From positions 1 through 49,527 of the forward strand of contig NZ_JOCF01000062.1 in the NCBI RefSeq assembly GCF_000720635.1: DNA of 49,527 bases, in the 5' to 3' direction. The stretch is from Streptomyces sp. NRRL WC-3742. GTDB lineage: Bacteria > Actinomycetota > Actinomycetes > Streptomycetales > Streptomycetaceae. Shown one piece after another: positions 40,623 to 49,317 of the stretch. The notes under the pieces are model-generated. The model was given only the letters and a program-made list of their open reading frames with translations. It was not told the DNA's origin and ran no database searches. The number at the start of each line of letters is the position of its first letter. Within the stretch, counting starts at the first letter, position 1. The translations under genes and the position numbers were made by a program.

Positions 40623-41696
40623 GTGGCACGCACCCCCGGCCAGGCGGCCCGGCGCGATCCCGACTGGGAGGGCGTCCGACTGCACGTGGTCAGCGGCAAG
40701 GGCGGCACCGGGAAGACCACGCTGGCCGCGGCGCTGGCACTGGCGCTCGCCGCGGACGGCGGGCGGGTGCTCCTGATCGAGGTCGAGGGCCGCCAGGGCA
40801 TCGCCGAACTCTTCGGGATCGCCGCCCTGCCGTACGAGGAGCGGCGGATCGCCTCCGTCGCGCGCCCCCAGCTGGGCCTGCCCGCCGGGGAGGGCGCCCC
40901 GGGCGAGGTGTTCGCGCTGGCGATCGACACCGAGCTGGCGCTGCTCGAGTACCTGGAGATGTTCTACAAGCTCGGCCGGGCCGGAAAGGCCCTGCAGAAG
41001 GTCGGGTTCGTCGACTTCGCCACCACCATCGCGCCCGGCGTCCGGGACGTCCTGCTCACCGGCAAAGCCTGCGAGGCGTCCCGGCGCAAGGGCCCGGACG
41101 GGCGGCGGCGCTACGACGCGGTGGTGATGGACGCGCCGCCGACGGGCCGGATCACCCGCTTCCTGAACGTCAACTCCGAGGTCGCCGGCCTGGCCAGGAT
41201 CGGCCCGATACACACCCAGGCGCAGGCGGTGATGCGGGTACTCAAGTCGCCGGAGACGGCCGTGCACCTGGTCACCCTGCTGGAGGAGATGCCCGTGCAG
41301 GAGACCGTCGACGGCATCGAGGAGCTGCGCGAGGCGAAGCTCCCGGTGGGCGGGGTGATGGTCAACCTGGTCCGGCCGCCGGTGCTGGACGCGGCGGCGG
41401 TGGCCGCGGTGGACGGCGACCACCGCGAGGACGTCGCCCTGGCCCTCGGCGAGGCCGGGCTGGGCGGGCGCTCCCGCAAGCCGGACACCATCCGGGCGGC
41501 GGTGGAGCCACTGCTCGACCCGCTGCTGGAGCAGGCCAGGGAGCACGCCGAGCGGGTCGAGCTGGAGCGCGCGCAGCGCGCCGACCTGCAGCGGCTTCGG
41601 CTCCCCACGTACGAACTGCCGCTGCTGGGCGAGGGCGTGGACCTCGGCGGGCTCTACCGGCTGGCGGGCGAACTCAAGCGGCAGGGGGCGGCGTGA
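40623..41696 (+). CDS. ArsA-like (Get3/MinD family) ATPase, first of pair, 357 aa
   Basis: GTG at 40623 with GGAG 6 nt upstream; divergent from DUF4177-ridA. Deviant Walker A VVSGKGGTGKTTLAAALALA; switch I region IEVEGRQGIAELFG; switch II VVMDAPPTGRITRFLN. In the conserved actinobacterial tandem this is the partner of the next gene (GTGA overlap) and lies next to wblA. Family members target membrane proteins or act in sporulation/cell-wall processes; a role for the Streptomyces pair is not established. Confidence 0.9.
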   Translation: MARTPGQAARRDPDWEGVRLHVVSGKGGTGKTTLAAALALALAADGGRVLLIEVEGRQGIAELFGIAALPYEERRIASVARPQLGLPAGEGAPGEVFALAIDTELALLEYLEMFYKLGRAGKALQKVGFVDFATTIAPGVRDVLLTGKACEASRRKGPDGRRRYDAVVMDAPPTGRITRFLNVNSEVAGLARIGPIHTQAQAVMRVLKSPETAVHLVTLLEEMPVQETVDGIEELREAKLPVGGVMVNLVRPPVLDAAAVAAVDGDHREDVALALGEAGLGGRSRKPDTIRAAVEPLLDPLLEQAREHAERVELERAQRADLQRLRLPTYELPLLGEGVDLGGLYRLAGELKRQGAA

Positions 41697-42919
41697 GCGG
41701 CGCGAACAACGGCAACGGCGGGCACGGCTCGAACGGCAGCAATGGCGCGAACAGCGGGAACGGCGTGCGGAGCACCGGCAGGCGGCTCGCCGTGGACGGG
41801 CTGATCGACGACCCGAAGACCAGGATCATCGTCTGCTGCGGCTCCGGCGGCGTCGGCAAGACCACCACCGCCGCGGCGATCGGCCTGCGGGCCGCCGAGC
41901 GCGGCCGCAAGGTCGTGGTGATGACCATCGACCCGGCCCGGCGGCTGGCCCAGTCGATGGGCCTGACCGAGCTCGACAACACCCCCCGGGTGGTCAAGGG
42001 CGTCGCCGGTGACGGCGAGCTGCAGGCCATGATGCTCGACATGAAGCGGACCTTCGACGAGGTCGTGCTCGCCCACTCCGAGCCGGAGCGGGCCCGCGCG
42101 ATCATGGAGAACCCCTTCTACCAGTCCCTGTCGGCCGGCTTCGCGGGCACGCAGGAGTACATGGCGATGGAGAAGCTCGGGCAGCTGCGCGCCGCCGAGG
42201 AGTGGGACCTGATCGTCGTCGACACCCCGCCCTCCCGCTCGGCACTGGACTTCCTGGACGCGCCCAACCGGCTCGGCTCCTTCCTCGACGGCCGGGTGAT
42301 CCGCATCCTGACCGCCCCCGCCAAGGTCGGGGGCCGCAGCGCGATGAGGTTCCTGAACGCCGGCATGGGCCTGCTCACCGGCACCCTCGGCAAGATCTTC
42401 GGCGCCCAACTGCTCACCGACGTCCAGACGTTCGTCAGCGCGACGGACTCGATGTTCGGCGGCTTCCGGGAGCGCGCCGACCGCACGTACCAGCTGCTGA
42501 AGGCGCCGGGCACGGCGTTCCTGGTGGTGGCGGCCCCGGAGCGGGACGCGCTGCGCGAGGCGGCGTACTTCGTCGACCGGCTCGCCGCGGACCGGATGCC
42601 GCTGGCCGGGCTGGTGCTCAACCGGGTCCACGACACGGGCGCGCCGCAGCTCACCGCGGAACGGGCGCTGGCCGCCGCGGAGGCGCTGGAGGAGAACGGG
42701 TCGGAGCACTCGTCGCCGGAGGCCGAACTGCTCGCGGCGGGGCTGCTGCGGCTGCACGCCGAGCGGATGCAGATCATGGGGCGCGAGCGCCGTACCCGCG
42801 ACCGCTTCGTCTCGGTGTACCCGGACGTGCCGATCGTCGAGGTGGCCGCGCTGCCCGGCGACGTGCACGACCTGGAGGGGCTGCGCGAGATCGGGGGCCG
42901 GCTCGGCGGGTCCGCGTGA
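41693..42919 (+). CDS. ArsA-like ATPase, second of pair, 408 aa
   Basis: GTG at 41693 overlaps the previous stop (GTGA). The N-terminal ~35 residues are Gly/Asn-rich and repetitive (GANNGNGGHGSNGSNGANSG). Walker A is CCGSGGVGKTTTAAAIGLRA; switch I MTIDPARRLAQSMGL; switch II VVDTPPSRSALDFLD; then VVAAPERDALREAAYFVDRL. It likely forms a heterodimer with the first ATPase. It is immediately upstream of, and convergent with, wblA. Confidence 0.9.
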   Translation: MSGANNGNGGHGSNGSNGANSGNGVRSTGRRLAVDGLIDDPKTRIIVCCGSGGVGKTTTAAAIGLRAAERGRKVVVMTIDPARRLAQSMGLTELDNTPRVVKGVAGDGELQAMMLDMKRTFDEVVLAHSEPERARAIMENPFYQSLSAGFAGTQEYMAMEKLGQLRAAEEWDLIVVDTPPSRSALDFLDAPNRLGSFLDGRVIRILTAPAKVGGRSAMRFLNAGMGLLTGTLGKIFGAQLLTDVQTFVSATDSMFGGFRERADRTYQLLKAPGTAFLVVAAPERDALREAAYFVDRLAADRMPLAGLVLNRVHDTGAPQLTAERALAAAEALEENGSEHSSPEAELLAAGLLRLHAERMQIMGRERRTRDRFVSVYPDVPIVEVAALPGDVHDLEGLREIGGRLGGSA

Positions 42920-42991
42920 GTGGTGTCCGGGCCAGGTGATGTCCGAGCCAGGTGGTGTCCGGGCCAGGTGATGTCAGGCCCGGGGTGGGGC

Positions 42992-43315
42992 TCAGCCCGC
43001 CTGGGCGTAGTCCGTCAGTATCACGCCGGTCGCCAGGGACTCCTCGTACTCCGTACGGGCCGTCTCCAGCAGCCTGCGCCACGAGATGACGGTCGGGCGG
43101 CGGCGCAGCAGCGCCCGGCGCTCCCGTTCCGTCATGCCGCCCCACACCCCGAACTCGACCCGGTTGTCCAGCGCGTCCGCCAGGCACTCCGTACGGACGG
43201 GGCACCCGCTGCACACCGCCTTGGCGCGGTTCTGCGCCGCCCCCTGGACGAACAGTTCGTCCGGATCACTCGTGCGGCAGGCGGCCTGCGCACTCCAGTC
43301 GTCAACCCAGCCCAT
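42992..43315 (-). CDS. wblA: WhiB-like iron-sulfur regulator WblA
   Basis: ATG at 43315 (MGWVDDWSAQAACRT) matches known WblA starts; the longer frame from 43375 is less likely. Four cluster cysteines at 13, 35, 38 and 44 (C-x21-C-x2-C-x5-C), GVWGGMTERERRALLRRRP as the G-[VI]-W-G-G turn and basic C-terminal helix, then SWRRLLETARTEYE. The position between the ArsA pair and a class A PBP is the standard wblA locus. WblA is a pleiotropic regulator: it is needed for sporulation and represses antibiotic production. Confidence 0.95.
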   Translation of the reverse strand: MGWVDDWSAQAACRTSDPDELFVQGAAQNRAKAVCSGCPVRTECLADALDNRVEFGVWGGMTERERRALLRRRPTVISWRRLLETARTEYEESLATGVILTDYAQAG

Positions 43316-43741
43316 GCCGGCGCCGTCCTCTCCCGATGATTCGAGGCTCCCCCACGGCGGCAACGGCATATTCACCGTTGCCAGTTGAGGACGTTACGGA
43401 AGAACGACAGCTTGCAACAGCCCCTTCGGGCTCAATCTCGAATGACCCGATTGGACTATGGGTATCGGTCAGCTCACTCGTTGGAGTGATCGCAGGTCGC
43501 AAGGCTTGCCAGGTGTGGCGCCCGCACTCTCGCCACGCACGTCATCACGGAGCGCTACGGTTCACACGGGTACAGCAGGCCACAGCTGCCTCAAAATCCC
43601 CCGAATTTCGGGCAATTCAGGCAAGTCTCCCCACTCACAAGAGTGAATGATGTTGACGCACCGAAGCTGTCGCAAGCTTGTGACAAGCCTAGGCGAACAC
43701 CTGCCCCGGTGTGCGGGATTCCGCGACGTAGGGTTCTCCCC
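43316..43741. other. Divergent regulatory region between wblA and the PBP gene
   Basis: 426 bp without a supported gene. It must hold promoters for both genes. On the plus strand a TAGGGT (43729-43734) lies 8 nt before the PBP ATG, so a leaderless transcript is possible, but no good -35 was found. The long wblA leader is typical of this regulator. Confidence 0.5.
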
Positions 43742-45991
43742 ATGGCACCGAACCGCTCCCAGGCCCCCCAGCCCCCAGGAAACAGCGGAGCTCCGCGCCG
43801 CAAGAGCAGCGGATCACCGTTGGACTTCGCCGGCCACGGCATGAAGTTCCTAGGAGTCAGCGTGCTCTCCGGAGTACTGCTGGCCGGGCTCGTCCTGCCC
43901 GCGGTCGGCGCCATCGGTCTCACCGCCAAGGACACGGCGGAGAGCTTCGACAACATCCCCGACGACTTCAAGACCCCGCCGCTGACCCAGGCCACCCAGA
44001 TCTTCGACGCCAAGGGCGGCCTGATCGCCAAGGTCTACGAGCGCGACCGCCTCAAGGGCATCCTGCGCGCGCTCGGCAAGAACGCCGAGACCGGCACCAA
44101 CTCGCAGGGCGCCTCGACGCTGACCCAGCAGTACGTGAAGAACGTCAACGTCGAGAAGGCCGGCGAGGACCAGTCGGCCGTCCTGGAGGCCCAGCGCAAG
44201 ACCCTGGGCCGCAAGATCCAGGAGCTCAAGGTCGCGATCAAGCTGGAGGAGGACCTGACCAAGGACCAGATCCTCACCAACTACCTCAACATCACCTTCT
44301 ACGGCCACCAGGCGTACGGGGTCGAGTCCGCCTCCCAGAGGTACTTCAGCAAGAGCAACAAGGACCTCACGGTCGCCGAGGCCGCCACCCTCGCCGGGAT
44401 AGTGCAGAACCCGTCGTCCTACGACCCGGTGCGCTACCCCGAGAACACGGTCAAGCGCCGCAACGTCGTGATCGACAAGATGCTCGAGAACAAGCACATC
44501 ACCGACGCCCAGGCGAAGGAGGCGAAGGCCGCCCCGCTGGGACTGAAGTACAAGGACCCGCAGAACGGCTGCATCACCGCCCAGGCCGGCATGGGCTTCT
44601 TCTGCGACTACGTGCGCCACGTGATCAAGCAGGACCCGGTCTTCGGCAAGAGCGCCGACGAGCGCAAGAAGCTCTGGAACACCGGCGGCCTGAACATCTA
44701 CACCACGCTGGACCCGGACAAGCAGGCCGCCGCGCAGAACGCCGTCACCAAGAAGGTCTTCGTGACCGACCCGGTGTCGGCCGCCGCGACCATGATGGAG
44801 CCCGGCACCGGCAAGATCCTCGCGATGGCCCAGACCCGCCCGTACGGCCTGGACAAGAACAAGAACCAGACCGTCGTCAACCTGAACGTCGACGCGGCGA
44901 TGGGCGGCGGCAACGGCTTCCAGACCGGTTCGACGTTCAAGCCGATCCTGGCCGTGGCGGCCCTGGAGTCGGGCATGTCGCCCACCCAGCCGTTCGCGTC
45001 CGAGAACAAGATCGATTACCCCAACATGTCCACCTGCGAGGGCACCTGGAAGAACATCCCGAAGCCGGGCGACCCCAAGGCTTCGGTGAAGAACGAGCAG
45101 GCCAGCGAGGTCGGCCCGTACCAGCTCAAGGAGGCCATGGCGCGCTCCGTCAACACGTACTTCGTGGAGATGGAGCAGCAGGTCGGCCTCTGCGCGATGA
45201 AGCAGATGGCCAACAAGCTGGGCATCACCCAGTCCGCCGGGGGTGACGCCTTCAAGGAGGTGCCCTCGATGGTCCTGGGCACCATGGAGCTCTCCCCGCT
45301 GACCATGGCGAACGTCTACGCGACCTTCGCCGCCCGCGGCAAGTACTGCACCCCGATCGCGATCAACAAGATCACGACCGTCGACGGCAAGGACGTGAAG
45401 GTCCCGCAGACGCAGTGCAGCCAGGCGTTCTCGGAGAACACGGCGGACGCGCTCAACACCGTCCTGCTCAACGTGACCGAGAAGGGCACCGCCGCCGCCC
45501 TCCAGCTCGACGACGGCCGCAAGATCGCCGGCAAGACCGGTACCACCGACGAGAAGAAGGCCGCCTGGTTCAGCGGCTACACCCCGTCGCTGGCCACCTC
45601 CGTCTGGCTCGGCGGCCCCGACGGCGGCGTGAAGATGAAGAACATCACCATCGGCGGCAAGCCCTTCACCGAGGTGTTCGGCGCCGACGGCCCCGGCCCG
45701 ATCTGGCAGATGGCGATGAACCAGGCCCTCAAGGGCACCCCGCAGGAGCCGATCCAGACCATCAACATCCCGGACCCGCAGCCGGCCACCCCGCCCCCCG
45801 GCGCCACCCCGCCGGCCGACCCGAACCAGCCGCAGCCCGGCGGCAACCCGCCGCCGCCGCCCGGCAACGGCGGCCCCGGCAACCCCGGCGGCGTGATCGG
45901 CGGCGGGTTCACCCTCCCGCCGGGCGTCATCGGCGGCCCCGGCGGCCCCGGCGGCAAGCACGGCGGCGGCGGCAACGGGGGGAACGGCTGA
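43742..45991 (+). CDS. Class A penicillin-binding protein lacking the glycosyltransferase catalytic-glutamate segment, 749 aa
   Basis: ATG at 43742. Membrane anchor ~38-62 (FLGVSVLSGVLLAGLVLPAV). The GT51 domain has motifs GASTLTQQYVKNV, RKIQELKVAI and ILTNYLNITFYG, but the strand-helix that should read ...IEDSRFY-x-H-x-G-x-D between LIAKVYERDR and LKGILRAL is absent: ~30 residues are deleted in frame near 44050. The transpeptidase domain is complete: GSTFKPIL (Ser nucleophile), RSVNTYFVE (SxN), GKTGTTDEKKAAWF (KTG). A Pro/Gly tail follows. The protein should still cross-link peptidoglycan but not polymerise glycan, unless the gap is a sequencing error. Confidence 0.85.
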   Translation: MAPNRSQAPQPPGNSGAPRRKSSGSPLDFAGHGMKFLGVSVLSGVLLAGLVLPAVGAIGLTAKDTAESFDNIPDDFKTPPLTQATQIFDAKGGLIAKVYERDRLKGILRALGKNAETGTNSQGASTLTQQYVKNVNVEKAGEDQSAVLEAQRKTLGRKIQELKVAIKLEEDLTKDQILTNYLNITFYGHQAYGVESASQRYFSKSNKDLTVAEAATLAGIVQNPSSYDPVRYPENTVKRRNVVIDKMLENKHITDAQAKEAKAAPLGLKYKDPQNGCITAQAGMGFFCDYVRHVIKQDPVFGKSADERKKLWNTGGLNIYTTLDPDKQAAAQNAVTKKVFVTDPVSAAATMMEPGTGKILAMAQTRPYGLDKNKNQTVVNLNVDAAMGGGNGFQTGSTFKPILAVAALESGMSPTQPFASENKIDYPNMSTCEGTWKNIPKPGDPKASVKNEQASEVGPYQLKEAMARSVNTYFVEMEQQVGLCAMKQMANKLGITQSAGGDAFKEVPSMVLGTMELSPLTMANVYATFAARGKYCTPIAINKITTVDGKDVKVPQTQCSQAFSENTADALNTVLLNVTEKGTAAALQLDDGRKIAGKTGTTDEKKAAWFSGYTPSLATSVWLGGPDGGVKMKNITIGGKPFTEVFGADGPGPIWQMAMNQALKGTPQEPIQTINIPDPQPATPPPGATPPADPNQPQPGGNPPPPPGNGGPGNPGGVIGGGFTLPPGVIGGPGGPGGKHGGGGNGGNG

Positions 45992-46015
45992 GGCCGTCCG
46001 TCTCACCGGACGATG

Positions 46016-46054
46016 AAGGGGCGCCCCCCGAGCACGGCTCGGGGGGCGCCCCTT
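46016..46054 (+). terminator. Strong hairpin terminator after PBP gene
   Basis: 18-bp arms (46016-46033 and 46037-46054; AAGGGGCGCCCCCCGAGC and complement), ACG loop, followed by a TTT run. It also serves the convergent YqeY gene. Confidence 0.93.
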
Positions 46055-46076
46055 TTCATGTCCTGTCGTTCGGCTG

Positions 46077-46529
46077 TCAGCCCAGCGCGGCCTTGACGGC
46101 CGCGGCGACCCGGCCGCCCTCCGCCAGCCCGTCCACCTTCGGACGCACCAGCTTCATCACCGCGCCCATCGCCTGCGGGCCGCTCGCCCCGCTCTCCGCG
46201 ACGGCGGCGGCCACGATCGCGGCCAGCTCCTCGTCCGAGAGCTGCTTGGGCAGGTAACCCGCCAGCACCTCGCCCTCCGCCCGCTCCCGGGCCGCCTGCT
46301 CGGTGCGGCCGGCGCCGTCGAAGGCCGTGGCCGCCTCCCGGCGCTTCTTCGCCTCCCGGCCGATCACCTTGAGCAGCTCGTCGTCCGAGAGCTCGCGCTT
46401 CTCCCGGCCCGCCACCTCCTCGCTGGTGACGGCGGCCAGCGTGAGCCGGATGGTGGACGAGCGCAGCTCGTCCCGGTCCCTGATGGCAGCCGTGAGGTCC
46501 TCCTGCAGCTGCGCCTTGAGCGTGGTCAT
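46077..46529 (-). CDS. GatB/YqeY domain protein, 150 aa
   Basis: ATG at 46529. MTTLKAQLQEDLTAAIRDRD opens the YqeY fold; ELSDDELLKVIGREAKKRREAA, then EVLAGYLPKQLSDEELAAIV and MGAVMKLVRPKVDGLAEGGR are the family signatures. Its tail resembles that of GatB and it may bind tRNA or amidotransferase. Conserved next to this PBP gene in Streptomyces. Confidence 0.92.
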   Translation of the reverse strand: MTTLKAQLQEDLTAAIRDRDELRSSTIRLTLAAVTSEEVAGREKRELSDDELLKVIGREAKKRREAATAFDGAGRTEQAARERAEGEVLAGYLPKQLSDEELAAIVAAAVAESGASGPQAMGAVMKLVRPKVDGLAEGGRVAAAVKAALG

Positions 46530-46714
46530 GGCCGCAAGTCTCCCACCTGCGGCGTTCCGGCGCCCGGCATTAACGCCCGCCGCCTCCCCGGGTGGGGCCC
46601 GTCCAGGTCCGGGCGGGCCGGGCGGGCCCCGGGCGGGCCTGTGCACGCCCCGTGCACGCCCCGTGCACTCCCCGGGCGGTCACCGGCTGATCCCCCGTCT
46701 GAGACCATGGAGCG

Positions 46715-47659
46715 ATGCGACCGCTGTACTCCGTCCCCCTCGGTGTCGCCGCCGTCGGCGCCGCCTGCCTCGCCTACTCCGTCGGGTACGAGGTCCGATC
46801 CTTCCGGCTCCGCCGCGTCGAGATCCCCGTCCTGCCGCACGGCGCCCGACCGATCCGCGTGCTGCAGGTCTCCGACATCCACATGGTGAGCGGGCAGGGC
46901 AAGAAACAGCGCTGGCTCCAGAGCCTCGCCGGCCTGCGCCCCGACCTCGTCGTCAACACCGGCGACAACCTCTCCGACCCCCACGGCGTCCCGGCCACCC
47001 TGGACGCGCTCGGGCCGCTGATGGACTTCCCCGGCGTCTACGTCTTCGGGTCCAACGACTACTACGGCCCCGCCCCCAAGAACCCGGCCCGCTACCTCCA
47101 GGCCCTGCGCAGCGGCGTCCACGGCATGAACAACCCCGACGGCACCGCCAACACCGGCGTCGTCGGCGCCGTCCACAACCCCTGGGAGAAGCTCCGCGAC
47201 GGCTTCGACGCCGCCGGCTGGCTCGACCTGACCAACGCCCGCGGCCGCCTCACCGTCAACGGCCTCGACCTCGAGTTCACGGGCCTCGACGACCCGCACA
47301 TCCGCCGCGACCGCTACTCCGCGGTCGCCGGCGGCCCCTCCGCCGACGCCGACCTCTCCCTCGCCGTCGTCCACGCGCCCTACCTGCGCGTCCTCGACGC
47401 CTTCACCGCCGACCGCTACCCGCTGATCCTCGCCGGACACACCCACGGCGGCCAGCTCTGCATCCCCTTCTACGGCGCCCTCGTCACCAACTGCGACCTC
47501 GACACCGACCGCGTCAAGGGCCTCTCCACCCACACCGCCGGCGGCCGCCGCGCCCACCTCCACGTCTCCGCCGGCTGCGGCACCAACCGCTACACCCCCG
47601 TCCGCTTCGCCTGCCCCCCCGAAGCCACCCTCCTCACCCTCACCCCGGCCCCCCGCTGA
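46715..47659 (+). CDS. Calcineurin-like metallophosphoesterase with N-terminal membrane anchor, 314 aa
   Basis: ATG at 46715. Membrane segment ~5-24 (YSVPLGVAAVGAACLAYSVG), then the two-metal motifs: VLQVSDIHM (D-x-H), VVNTGDNLS (G-D), VFGSNDYYGP (G-N-D/H; Asn-Asp in place of Asn-His), LAVVHAP and LAGHTHGGQL (G-H-x-H). It belongs to the YkuE-like membrane phosphoesterases, proposed to act on lipid head groups. Same strand as the PBP and conserved beside it. Confidence 0.9.
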   Translation: MRPLYSVPLGVAAVGAACLAYSVGYEVRSFRLRRVEIPVLPHGARPIRVLQVSDIHMVSGQGKKQRWLQSLAGLRPDLVVNTGDNLSDPHGVPATLDALGPLMDFPGVYVFGSNDYYGPAPKNPARYLQALRSGVHGMNNPDGTANTGVVGAVHNPWEKLRDGFDAAGWLDLTNARGRLTVNGLDLEFTGLDDPHIRRDRYSAVAGGPSADADLSLAVVHAPYLRVLDAFTADRYPLILAGHTHGGQLCIPFYGALVTNCDLDTDRVKGLSTHTAGGRRAHLHVSAGCGTNRYTPVRFACPPEATLLTLTPAPR

Positions 47660-47758
47660 CCCACCCGGACGCCCGCCCGAAACCGGATTTCGTGTCTCGG
47701 CGAGCGTCCGGTAGAGTTCTACTCGTTGCGACGGAGACGGAGCGACAAACCGCAGGAC

Positions 47759-47832
<74 letters not shown>

Positions 47833-47848
47833 CCCAGTAACACCAGCT

Positions 47849-47882
47849 CAGGGCCGGTAATCCGCAAGGGTTACCGGCCCTG
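47849..47882 (+). terminator. Terminator after tRNA-Pro
   Basis: 12-bp arms CAGGGCCGGTAA (47849-47860) / TTACCGGCCCTG (47871-47882), followed by ACTGCTTTTC. Confidence 0.85.
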
Positions 47883-47948
47883 ACTGCTTTTCCCGGGGCT
47901 CTCGGGAGAATCCTGGGAGAAAGCCGCCGGGAAACCTTCTCCCAGGGG

Positions 47949-48851
47949 CTACTCCTGAGGCGCGGTGAGCAGGTCCACCAGGGCGGAGACACCGGCCGGG
48001 CCATGGCCGGCGGTGACGGCGCGGCGGGTGAGGGCGAGGGCGGCGTCCAGGACGGAGGTGTCCAGGCCGCGGGAGCGGGCGGTGTGGGTGACGTGGGCCA
48101 GGCCGGCCGCGGCGGAGGCGAGGGTGCTGCGGTCGCCCGGGTGGTGGTGGGTGTCGGCGCGGTGGGCGAAGTCCTCGATCAGGGGCGGCAGCAGGAGCGG
48201 CAGGCCCTGGGCGTAGGGGGCCAGTTCGGCGCCGGTGATGCCCTCGGCGCGGGCGAGTGCGAGGGCGTGGACGTAGCCGTGGACGGTGGTCCAGAAAAGG
48301 TCCAGTACGGCCGTGTCGAAGGCGGCGGCCCGTCCGGGGTCCTCGCCCACGTGGCGTACGGTGCCGAGGGACGCGAGCGTCTCCTGGTGCGCGGCGAAGG
48401 TCTCGGCGGGGCCGCTGAACAGGACGATGGCCTCGGGGCGGCCGATGGTCCCGGTCGGGGTGAGGATCGCGGCGTCGAGGAGGCGGTGTCCCCGGTCCTC
48501 GGCGTCGGTGGCGTTGGCGCGGGCGTCGTCGGGCGTGAGGGAGGTGGCGTTGACGACGGTCCGGCCGCGCAGGGCCGGGCCGGCGGCGTCCAGGACGGTC
48601 CGGGCGGCCTCCTGGTCGCGGACGCAGAGCAGGACGAGCGGCGCGTCGGCAACCGCCTCCGCGGGGCTCGCCGCCGAACGGGCGCCGAGAGCGAGCGCCT
48701 CGGTGTCGCGGCCCGGCGTGCGGTTCCACACGGTGGTCGGATGGCCGGCCGCGAGGAGCGCCCGGGCCAGCGCCCGGCCCATCGGGCCCAGGCCGAGAAC
48801 GGCAACGGTGATACGGGAAGGGGTGATTGAGGAAGATCGTTGGTTCGGCAC
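47949..48851 (-). CDS. NAD(P)-dependent imine-reductase-like dehydrogenase, 300 aa
   Basis: GTG at 48851. N-terminal Rossmann fold: VAVLGLGPMGRALARALLAA (G-x-G-x-x-G), TTVWNRTPGR (NADPH-binding N-R-T), PLVLLCVRDQEAARTVL. Inter-domain helix, then the helical C-domain with FDTAVLDLFWTTVHGYVHAL and GDRSTLASAAAGLAHVTHTA. This is the 3-hydroxyisobutyrate dehydrogenase/imine reductase group. A MerR gene lies divergent, and the spacing of the promoter fits MerR-type control. Confidence 0.85.
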   Translation of the reverse strand: MPNQRSSSITPSRITVAVLGLGPMGRALARALLAAGHPTTVWNRTPGRDTEALALGARSAASPAEAVADAPLVLLCVRDQEAARTVLDAAGPALRGRTVVNATSLTPDDARANATDAEDRGHRLLDAAILTPTGTIGRPEAIVLFSGPAETFAAHQETLASLGTVRHVGEDPGRAAAFDTAVLDLFWTTVHGYVHALALARAEGITGAELAPYAQGLPLLLPPLIEDFAHRADTHHHPGDRSTLASAAAGLAHVTHTARSRGLDTSVLDAALALTRRAVTAGHGPAGVSALVDLLTAPQE

Positions 48852-48858
48852 GGCGTTT

Positions 48859-48890
48859 ACGCTAGAGCTTCACGTCGGCGTCAGAGTCAA
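48859..48890 (-). promoter_or_regulatory. MerR-type promoter (20-bp spacer) for the dehydrogenase
   Basis: On the minus strand TTGACT (48885-48890), 20-bp spacer, TAGCGT (48859-48864). An over-long spacer is the hallmark of promoters activated by MerR proteins through DNA distortion. The transcript would begin about at the GTG start at 48851, so it is probably leaderless. Confidence 0.65.
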
Positions 48891-48920
48891 GCCCGTGCCG
48901 GACCACGGAAGGTGCCCGTC

Positions 48921-49310
48921 ATGCGAATCGGAGAGCTCGCCCGTCGCACCGGGGTCACCCCGCGCGCGCTGCGCTACTACGAGGAACAGGGGCTGCTCAC
49001 CCCCGAACGCCGCCCCAGCGGCTACCGCGAGTACGCCGAGCGGGACGTGGACGCCGTCCACGGCATCCGCACCCTCCTCGCCGCGGGCCTCAACAGCGCC
49101 ACCATCGCCGAGATCCTCCCCGGCCTCCCACCTCCCGGCCGCCGCCGCCCCGGCCCGACCTGCCCGGAACTCCTCACCGTCCTCGCCCGCCAACGCGCCC
49201 GCATCACCCACCAGATCGACGAACTCACCACCGCCCGCGCTCTCCTGGACCGCATCACCGACTCCGCCGCCCCGAGCGACGCCATCCGCGCGGCACGGAC
49301 GGCGGGCTGA
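48921..49310 (+). CDS. MerR-family regulator, 129 aa
   Basis: ATG at 48921 (MRIGELARRTGVTPRALRYY), the first winged-helix motif; then EEQGLLTPERRPSGYREYAE, the second; followed by the dimerisation helix (LLTVLARQRARITHQIDELT). Only one Cys (PTCPELL) is present, so it is not a metal sensor of the usual type; it more likely responds to a small organic or redox signal. It is divergent from the dehydrogenase and probably its activator. Confidence 0.92.
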   Translation: MRIGELARRTGVTPRALRYYEEQGLLTPERRPSGYREYAERDVDAVHGIRTLLAAGLNSATIAEILPGLPPPGRRRPGPTCPELLTVLARQRARITHQIDELTTARALLDRITDSAAPSDAIRAARTAG

Positions 49311-49317
49311 GACGGGG

